Assembly: GCF_035046485.1 (NCBI RefSeq)
Contig: NC_085137.1
Span: 250,889,233-250,953,232, forward strand
Origin: Aedes albopictus
Taxonomy: Eukaryota; Arthropoda; Insecta; Diptera; Culicidae
Length of the DNA stretch: 64,000 nucleotides
Direction: 5' to 3'
The notes beneath the pieces were generated by a model, which worked only from the letters and a program-made list of their open reading frames with translations, did not search any database and was not told the origin of the DNA. Of this stretch, positions 56,133 through 64,000 are shown piece by piece. A program made the position numbers and the translations under genes. The first letter of the stretch is position 1, and each line of letters begins with the position of its first letter.

Positions 56133-58185
56133 CCTCCGCGCCGTGTGCTCCAACGGCGACACATCCGCTCGTCTTCTAACCTCGAAGTCGAAACTGGCAC
56201 CTCTAGGAAACAGCAAGAAACAAAAAAGAGTCTGTCTGCCTCGCCTCGAACTTTCTTCGGCGCTATTATTGGGCCACTTAGTTCAGAAGGTCCAGGAAGC
56301 ACTGAATCTCCCAATGAAGTGTTTTTTCTGGACTGATTCGATGATCGTCCTCCAGTGGATTTCAGCTGCCCCATCCCGCTGGAAAACGTTTATGGCAAAC
56401 CGAGTGTCCGAAATACAACACCTGACGGAAGGCGGACTGTGGAATCATGTGCCTGGAATCGAGAATCCGGAAGACATCATCTCCCGCGGAATGCTGCCCG
56501 CGGAACTCAGAGATTGCGCAGCATGGTGGAATGGTCCACCGTGGCTCAGTCAACCAAACAGATTCTGGCCTGCTCTTGTCCGTCCAGCATTCGAGAACTT
56601 CGAAGCAGAACAACTCGAGGAAAGAGCAATTGTCCTACCAATCCAAGTCCACGAGCCAAACCCTATCTTCAGTCTTCGGTCTTCGTATACCGGCCTAGTC
56701 TCGGTGGTGGCATATCTCCTGAGATTTTGCCACAATTGCAAGCAACGAAATCCCTCAAATCGACGAACCGGTTTTCTGAAGACTACTGAGTACAAGGACG
56801 CGCTCATGCGTTTGGTTCGTTTAGCCCAACAAGAGTCGCTGACCGAAGATGTCAAAGCCGTCGATGCCACAGGAGAAGTCAAGCCCAACTCCAAGCTAAA
56901 ATCCCTAGCACCAATCTTGGAAGGCGGAATCCTGAAGGTTGGTGGCCGTCTTCGCAACGCTCCGGTGACGGAAACACGCAAACACCCGATGATCCTGTCT
57001 CCGAGCCACCCCTTCACCAAAATCGTAGTCACCTACTATCACCAGAAGCTTCTTCACGCCGGTCCGCAATTGTTAATCGCCCACTTGCGGGAGCAGTTTT
57101 GGCCACTAAGAGTACGCAACCTGGCGCGGAAAGTGGTTCAAGACTGTATCAGATGCTATCGCTGCAAACCGACCGTCCAGGAGCAGTTAATGGGAGATCT
57201 TCCTAGCGAACGGGTGACTCCCACCTACCCGTTCCTGAAAACCGGCGTAGATCTTTGCGGACCGCTATTCTACCGTCATCATGGCCGCAAGTCTCCTCCG
57301 GTAAAATGCTATGTCGCCATCTTCGTGTGTCTCGTCACCAAGGCGGTACATATTGAATTAGTGGCGGATCTAACAACGGACGCGTTTATTTCTGCTCTGA
57401 AACGGTTCATTGCCCGTCGCTCTAAACCCGCAGTCATCGAATGCGACAATGCGAAAAACTTCCAAGGAGCATCACGTGCGCTAGCCGAGCTTCTAGCGCA
57501 ATTCCGGTCGCAGCAGCACCAGCACTCCGTTGGTTCCTTCTGCGTAGAAGAAGGGATCGAGTTCAAGTTTATACCGCCTCGATCACCCAACTTCGGTGGC
57601 CTCTGGGAGGCCGCCGTAAAGTCGTTTAAAAAGCACCTGAAATCGACTATCGGAACAATTGTTTTGTACAAGGACGACCTCGAGACGCTGCTCGTCCAGA
57701 TTGAGAGCTGCCTGAACTCCAGGCCGCTTACCCAGTTGTCTACTGACCCCGAGGACCTGGAGGTCCTTACACCCGGCCACTTTTTGGTCCACCGTCCCTT
57801 GGTCGCTGCCGCCGAACCATCGTATGAAGAAATCCCACAGAATCGCCTAAACCGTTACCAGATGACGCAGGAATTTGTTCGCCGAATTTGGAAGCGCTGG
57901 AGCACAGATTACCTTTCCGGACTGCACCCGCGCACCAAATGGACCCGCCAGCGGGATAATCTTGCTGTCGGAACCTTAGTACTCCTGAAGGACGAAAAAC
58001 TGCCGCCACTCCGGTGGTGTCTCGGCCGTGTTACCCGACTTTTCTATGGCGACGACGGGAATGTTCGCGTCGTTTCCGTGCGGACGAAGGATGGAGAATT
58101 CAACCGGGCAATCAGCAAGGTTTGCGTTCTGCCCATCCAGCAATCAGCCAGAGCTGATGAAGACGTGGTCCTCGCCGACATGTAA
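56133..58185 (+). pseudogene. BEL/Pao Pol C-part: RNase H end and integrase
   Basis: Resumes directly after the MITE. RNase H end: LPRLELSSALLL, WTDSMIVLQWI, VPGIENPEDIISRG. Integrase: zinc finger HQKLLHAG ... CIRCYR (H2C2, ~57.04-57.16 kb); core D in TGVDLCGPLF, D in VIECDNAKNFQG (the usual SDN is CDN here), E in GLWEAAVKSF (~57.6 kb); C-terminal RYQMTQEFVRRIWKRW and VLLKDEKLPPLRW. Natural stop at 58183-58185. No lesion in this segment. The MITE-interrupted junction is the only reason it lacks its own start. Confidence 0.9.
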
Positions 58186-58570
58186 CTTTGCTGAAATCCA
58201 ACAGCGCTTAGGCGCTTTTCGTTATTGTTGTCCCTTTGTCTATTGCATATCTAATGCCTTCTATCGTTCCATGTTGCTCAACCGTACTATTCCATCGAGA
58301 TTCTTCGCGCTGCTATGGTGGTCAACCGACCCCCCTCGGCGTACCTGCGAACCGCCAAGCGAGGGTATCGATAAGCTGGCTCCACGTCCCCTAGCCAACC
58401 GTGGGAACACCAACGTGACGGAGGCCGCCATGCTCCCAGCCGACGACATCTAGAACTGAGGTCGAGAACTCGTAGATCATCATTTCTTAGAAATCAGTAC
58501 GCAAGTGAAGTGACTTAGGCTAAGGTTAATATTGTAAAATAGTAGATAAGGTTTTGAAAATCACACTTTT

Positions 58571-58586
58571 CAACGGAGGCCGGCTA
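58571..58586 (+). promoter_or_regulatory. Polypurine-tract region of BEL copy 2
   Basis: CAACGGAGGCCGGCTA directly before the 3' LTR occupies the polypurine-tract position. It is only moderately purine-rich, similar in style to AAGGCGGGCGG before the LTR of copy 1. Confidence 0.5.
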
Positions 58587-58883
58587 TGTTAAGAATAGGT
58601 TTAATTTTGAATCACCCTAATTGTAAATTCGCTCTCACTTCTCTTCACACAACGATAAACCTCTCTGATCATCTATCCATCCGATAGGTGAGCGAAAGCA
58701 AATAGTTCTACTCACTTCGTATCCCCAAACGTGCTCTGTGCGTATCATATAGCCAGTATAGAATAGCCAGGCCTGCCAGTTCAAACCCGATCGCCGAACC
58801 GCTTAGATCATTGGTATCTTCTCGCAAATAAACGTACCCCTTTCAAATTCCGATACCGAGCCAATCGAGTTTCATTTCGTACA
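58587..58883 (+). repeat. 3' LTR of BEL copy 2
   Basis: Same 297 bp as the 5' LTR with no visible difference, followed by target duplication TGGAG at 58884-58888. Confidence 0.95.
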
Positions 58884-58888
58884 TGGAG

Positions 58889-59400
58889 AATTGGATCGTG
58901 TCTCCATTTCCGCCCACACTCAGTAGGAATTCAGTGGAGATTGCCACCCACCATATTCTGGCACCCATTTTTGCCATTCATACGCGATGCGCTTCACGGT
59001 CACTTTAGGCGTAGCGCTCCGAATTGACCGTTGGGAATTTACGCTATCTGTACAAATATTTCTCTACTTTCCCGCACTCAAATATGGGTTTCTTCAACAC
59101 CAATGTTACCCACCGGTAACAACCTAAATGGCGTGGAGGGCGTATGCATGGGAAACCACGACAACGGAACGACTACACCATTGCAGCAGCAGAGGATGGA
59201 AATGAGCCAACTCCCGTACTGAGGGATGTTAATGATGCCTGGTCGATACTTGACCATTGGTGGAAACTGGCGGAACCTTCGGCTGAAGGTGGCCTCGATG
59301 AGTGGCCTTGATGGATGGCCGATGAAATCGTCTCAATCGGCTGATTGAGACGGACACACTGCTACGTTTGCAGTTTGGCGGAATAATCTCGAACCTTTCG
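58889..59400. other. No gene recognised; right flank of BEL copy 2
   Basis: No domain in any frame. GATGGCCGATGAAATCGTCT followed by an ~8-bp inverted pair (CAATCGGCTGATTGAG) near 59335. Continuous with 49740-50035 if the BEL element is taken out. Confidence 0.35.
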
Positions 59401-59982
59401 AAATATTGTATCCTTGCGAAACTTCAGGCCGATTGCTCTAATGGTTTGAGAGCGTAAGGTTACTGAAGTGGCTCAGATAAAATATTGTCGAAGAGGTGAA
59501 GTGAAACTTCTGAGATGAAAATTCAAAACCTAAGAGCTGGTTACTTGCATTAGAAGTCCTGGCTTTCTTAGAGGATTGAAATCCACCTTGGTAGAGGAGT
59601 CACTTCCCGAGGATGAGTTCTTTCACAGTGAAACGCACTATTTCGACTGACAAAAGATCATGTATTTCGTTGGTTCAAGTAGTGCTTATATACTAATTCT
59701 AAACCTAAAGGAATCACACATCGACACCTTATCATGCTTTCTTTCTGAATCACGTGATCAGCCTACGACTGCGTGGTGCAGTAGGGTCCTAACCTTATCA
59801 GTTGTTAGGTTGCGTATTCTCTTTTGGTTCGTTTATACAGGGCGACAGTCTACTGTGATGATTCATTGATTAAACTTGATAAGCTATTAGTGCATGGAAA
59901 GAGGCAGATAATTACGTCTATTTAATGTGTCGAAATCTATGATTTATGTAGAAATGCTAACTCTTCGCAATGGTTGCGAACA
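59401..59982 (-). repeat. Probable 3' LTR of BEL copy 3
   Basis: On the minus strand a G-rich tract (GCGCGGGGGGTGAA) is followed at 59982 by TGTTCGCAACCATTGCG, the expected LTR start. The other border is not determinable because the 5' LTR is outside the window; 59401 is only a rough limit. Confidence 0.45.
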
Positions 59983-62900
59983 TTCACCCCCCGCGCTTAA
60001 ATCTAAAGCGTTATTGGATTGTGGGACATTAGACTCAAAGGGAAGTGGGGCCAACTTGGATACTGGTCGGCGATACAGACCAGCGGCAGTCTGGACATCA
60101 GCAACACGAATAGTGCAGTCAGCACCTGGATACCCTGTCACAATTTTGCCTAATTTCCACGACTGGGGCGGCGTATTTTCTTCCTTTAACAAAACTACAA
60201 CTCCTGGAGTAATGTTTTTTGAATGTTTGGTCCATTTTTGACGAGTTTGCAATGTGTTCAAATATTCATTTGACCAGCGTTTCCAAAAGTGGTCCCGTAA
60301 TTTCTGTAGATGTTGCCAACGGGTCAACCGATTTTCTGGGACATCTTCCAAGGTAGGTTCAGGAATAGCAGTTAATTGACGACCTATGAGGAAATGCGCT
60401 GGTGTAATCACCTCGAGTTCAGTAGGATCAGTGGAGTGGGAAAAGAGAGGGCGTGAATTGAGGATAGCCTCAATCTAGGTCAACACAGTGTAGTATTCTT
60501 CGAATGTTAGGGAAGCATTGCGTAATATTTTCTTCAAGTGTGTTTTTGTGCTCTTCACTCCGGCTTCCCATAGTCCACCAAAGTTTGGAGCGCGAGGTGG
60601 AATGAATCTCCATATTATCTCCCGTGGTTGACAGAAATCATTCAACTTTCCTTGCATTTGATCCTTTTGAAACAACAGATATAAATCGTGTAGTTCAGTT
60701 CTAGCACCGGCGAAATTAGTTCCATTGTCTGAATGTATTTCTTCGACAAGACCGCGTCGGGCCACAAATCGATGGAGTGCTGCTATGAATGCTGCTGCAG
60801 TCAGATCCGATACGACTTCGAAATGTATTGCCTTTGTAGACAAACAGATGAATAGCGAGATATAGGCCTTGACCGGTACTGATTTTCTTCCTCCTCGACG
60901 AATAAAAATCGGCCCTGCCAAATCAACTCCTGTTCTGGAAAATGGAGCGGAAGGAACCACTCTGGCTTCGGGCAAGTTACCCATTGGTGGTTGAAGCAGT
61001 TTTGGGTTGGATCGGAAACAAATAATACAGGATCTCGTTACCTTACGTACTGTGTTTCTGGCGTTGAGGAGCCAAAACCGTTGTCTAATGAGGGATATTA
61101 AGCCGGACGGACCAACGTGTAAATTCTCCTCATGTAATGCTCTCACAAGGGACTCCGTTATAGGATTTTTGTTTGGAAGAATTAGTTGGTGTTTAGCATT
61201 GTATGATAATCGTGAATTTTGCAACCGACCTCCAACACGCAGAAGATCGTTATCTATGATGGGACAAAGGTTTGCAAGTCGACGAGTAGGTTGACCAGAT
61301 TTCAGGGAATGGATATCTTCAAATAGTTCGGTTTGTTGGATATATCTGAAGATGACTTCCAATGATTGTCTCATCTCAGGAATGGTGAGAAATTTTGAAA
61401 TATTTCTTAGGGACCTAGGCAATTTAGTGTTCCTTATAAATCGCAAAATATATCCGACAATTCTTTGGAGTCGTCGGAAGGAACTAAATTTGGTCATAAA
61501 TGGAAGAGTCTCGAGTCGAACGACAGGCGTAACAATCACAGTGGGCTTCCATTCTGGTAACTCGCAATCTGGAATAGGTTCAGGTTCTTCATTCTGGATC
61601 ACATGGTTGCGGAGGAATGATGGTCCATTCCACCACAAATAGTTCACGGCAAGCTGTTGTGGTAGTTGGCCGCGGGATACCACATCAGCTGGATTCTCAT
61701 CTGTTCGTACATACCTCCATTGGGCGTTTTGTGTCTGATTGTTAATCTCCATGATACGGTTGCGAACGAATAATTCTAGTTGAATGGGAGACTTTCTTAG
61801 CCACCCAAGGAAGATTTGGCTATCAGAATAATATGTGATTTGGTTGAAATTCATCTTGAGGGCAGGAACAACCTTTGAGGCTAATCGAGATAGCAATAGC
61901 GCAGCACAGAGCTCCATTCTTGGCATGGTTAGACCATTTATTGGCGCTATTTTGGATTTACTGCATATCAACGTAGTTTTCACGATTTGATTTGATACTG
62001 CACGAATATAAATACACGCACCGTATGCCAGGTTGGACGCGTCGGCGAACCCATGAATTTCGTAATGAATAGCTGCATGTAGTGCCATATATCTTAGAAT
62101 TCTGATTTGTTGGATTTGATGAAGTGAATCACGAAATATTTGCCATTCCGTAAGTAAATCACCTTCAAGTATATCGTCCCAATCTAACTTGCTTAACCAT
62201 ACCTGCTGCATTATAGCCTTGGCGTTCACTATTACGGGAGACACCAAACCAAGGGGATCGAAAAGCCTTGCAATTTCGGAAAGAACACGACGTTTGGTCG
62301 GAGGTTCTTGGTTTGATGAAAAACAATCAGGAACAAAGAGGAAAATGTCCTTTTTTGGATCCCATAGTAATCCTAGCGTTTTTATGGATTCGTTTATATC
62401 AGCATCTTCAAAGGTAAGGAATTTTTCTCTTTCCCCTTCTGGAACTGTTTCAATGATGGCTTCGTCGTTAGCACACCATTTGTGTATGGGAAAACCTCCG
62501 GAATGCAAAAGATGGGTCAGCTCCAATCGGGATTGAATAGCATCTTCGACGGTATCGGCACCAGAAAGGACATCATCAACGTAGAAATCCTCTTCCACAA
62601 TTTTCGCCGCTACGGGATAGCGTTTTGTTTCATCGATGGCCAATTGCTTCAAAGTTCGCGTGGCTAGAAATGGTGCACTGGATGTCCCGTAGGTGACGGT
62701 TGTCATTTCTAGAACTTCCAGCGGATCGGTTGGTTCTTTTCGCCAGAAAATTCGTTGCAAGGATGTCTGGCTTGGGTCGATGCGGATTTGGCGATACATT
62801 TTGGAAATGTCTGCAGTAAAGGCATAGCGATGCCTACGAAATCTTAAAAGAATTGAAAAGAGGTCATCTTGGACTGTTGGACCAATCATCAATGTCTCGT

Positions 62901-64000
62901 TGAGGGAAACACCCGAGGATTTCGCTGAGGCATCAAACACAACTCTAAGCTTTGTTGTGGAACTTGATGGTTTGAGGACTGCGTGATGTGGTAGATAATA
63001 AGTTATCTTTCCTGGAGTGTCGTCAAGCTCATTCACTCGCTGGCAATGACCAAGTTGTTTGTATTCATCAATAAATTTGCCGTATAACTCCTTCATCTCG
63101 TATTTTTTCTTAAGTCTCTGTTCTAGCATAAAAAATCGACGGAGAGCAAGGGATCGATTGCTCTTTAGGTTAGATGCTGTGTCCTTCAAAGGTAGCTGGA
63201 CGATGTAGCGACCGTTGATATCACGAGTAGTTGTTGAACAGTATTTGGATTCGCATTGCTGCTCTTCGTTAGATAGCAATGGAGATGATCCGACGGATTC
63301 CAGAAACCAAAACTTTTCCATGGTTTTATTCAGTGGTTCAAGAATGACAGCATGGCACTGTTGTCGGTTGTAGATTAAATCCACGTTTTCGTCGTCCATA
63401 GCTCCAGCGACAACCCATCCTAGACGAGTTTCTTGAAGTATAGGAAGATCGTTGGAAATCTTCAGCTGATTTGGCATCAGTAGTTGGAAAAATAGCTTGA
63501 TTCCTATCAAGAGATCTATTTCCCCTGGAATGTGGAACGTTGGATCTGCAAGTGGTAATCCGGGAGGAATTGACCAGAATTGCGTGTTGATTTTTCGAGA
63601 TGGCATCACACCTGTGATCCGATCTGTAACGAGGCACTCTATTTGTGCATGATAATCGGAATGTATGGAACGTATTTCAGTTTTGGCCATATTGTTGAGA
63701 GTTGTCTTTTTTCCATTGGCCCCAATAATCTCAACCTTGGCAGGAATGTGTGGAAGCTTTAGCATTTGCAGAAGTCTTGCCGATATCAAGTGAGCCTGCG
63801 ATCCACAATCCAAAAATGCTCGGCATGGATGAAATTTGCCATTACTATCCAGAATATTAACAACAGCCGTCATCAAAAGGCTATTATCAAGAGGAGCCTT
63901 ACTTATTGAACAAGATGTTGTAATAGGTTTTTCTTCAGGAACTTTTGGGATTTGTCCAAGCTCTTGTTTGAATGGCACAGGTTTCGTATTCACAAAGGAT
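59944..64000 (-). pseudogene. BEL/Pao Pol, copy 3 (one amber stop, runs off window)
   Basis: Protease to integrase of a BEL/Pao element; the frame is open to the right edge, so gag lies beyond 64000. Protease-like RAFLDCGSQAHLISARLL (~63.8 kb); RT with VVFDASAKSS, NETLMIGPTVQDDL, FTADISKMYRQIRI and YVDD (~62.58 kb); RNase H GFADASNLAYGACIYIR and MPRMELCAALLL; integrase H2C2 (HEENLHVG ... CIICFR), core D (TGVDLAGPIF), D (EIHSDNGTNF) and E (GLWEAGVKST, ~60.57 kb). A TAG at 60475-60477 interrupts ~35 residues after the catalytic Glu; the same frame then continues 178 codons to the stop at 59944. A frame this long with one stop implies a young copy. Confidence 0.9.

Larger units (their letters stand above)
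50041..58883 (+). mobile_element. BEL/Pao LTR retrotransposon, copy 2, almost complete
   Basis: An 8.84-kb element with two 297-bp LTRs that appear identical base for base, target duplication TGGAG (50036-50040 and 58884-58888), primer-binding site, long 5' leader, gag and pol. Identical LTRs mean recent insertion. Lesions: an 8-C run frameshift at the gag/pol junction, an amber codon at 54711-54713, and a 1.2-kb fold-back MITE in RNase H. No envelope-like frame is present. Confidence 0.95.

Noticed and set aside
55781..56374. 197-codon frame on the minus strand
   Set aside because: Mostly the arm of the fold-back MITE plus antisense BEL sequence; the same peptide arises from the other arm at 54796-55173.
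50041..58883. Errantivirus-like element with an envelope gene
   Set aside because: Between the integrase stop at 58185 and the 3' LTR at 58587 there is only ~400 bp and no signal peptide or membrane-spanning frame.

Overview
The window reads as mosquito genomic DNA, most likely Aedes-type. It is AT-rich, crowded with retrotransposons and MITEs, carries a tRNA-derived SINE that I recognise as Feilai-like, an RTE-type LINE resembling JAM1, several BEL/Pao elements and a huge 23-bp satellite. Species assignment is inference. I found no convincing host gene in 64 kb: every recognisable coding stretch is a transposon protein or its remnant.

Left part (1-20.8 kb). A BEL/Pao pol remnant (1-3604) is split by a 674-bp inverted-repeat element and followed by a probable 3' LTR. 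A run of non-coding inverted-repeat elements follows (piggyBac-like MITE at 4297, fold-backs at 4421, 5501, 9705 and 10026, and a 2-kb long-inverted-repeat element at 7521-9532). Then come diverged tandem repeats (10.7-12.9 kb) containing a perfect 34-bp palindrome, and an R1-type LINE remnant (15.8-17.9 kb) split by a TA-type MITE. A Jockey-like LINE begins near 18.2 kb and is interrupted by an internally deleted Ty3/gypsy element (18373-20581, 5-bp target duplication), which itself carries a Feilai-like SINE with a 16-bp target duplication.

Centre (20986-32239). This is the most striking object: an 11.25-kb element with ~38-bp terminal inverted repeats, a TTA target duplication, and two mirror-image arms made of a 23-bp satellite. 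The arms are most uniform next to the centre of symmetry near 26.9 kb and decay towards both ends. The apparent 700-900 residue reading frames here are artefacts of a stop-free 23-bp unit.

Right part (32.2-64 kb). A 2.0-kb hAT-like element (33327-35326), more Jockey-like LINE sequence split by a Tc1/mariner-like element (36086-37757), an almost complete two-ORF LINE on the minus strand (40949 to ~45.1 kb), and an RTE LINE remnant carrying two MITEs and an assembly gap. A nearly complete, very young BEL/Pao element (50041-58883) has LTRs that look identical, a TGGAG target duplication and a tRNA-Tyr-type primer site. It is broken only by a C-run frameshift, one amber stop and a TA-flanked fold-back MITE. 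A third BEL/Pao pol on the minus strand (59944-64000) has one amber stop and runs off the window.

The elements do not cooperate as a pathway. The window is a stratigraphy of nested insertions whose relative ages can be read from who interrupts whom.
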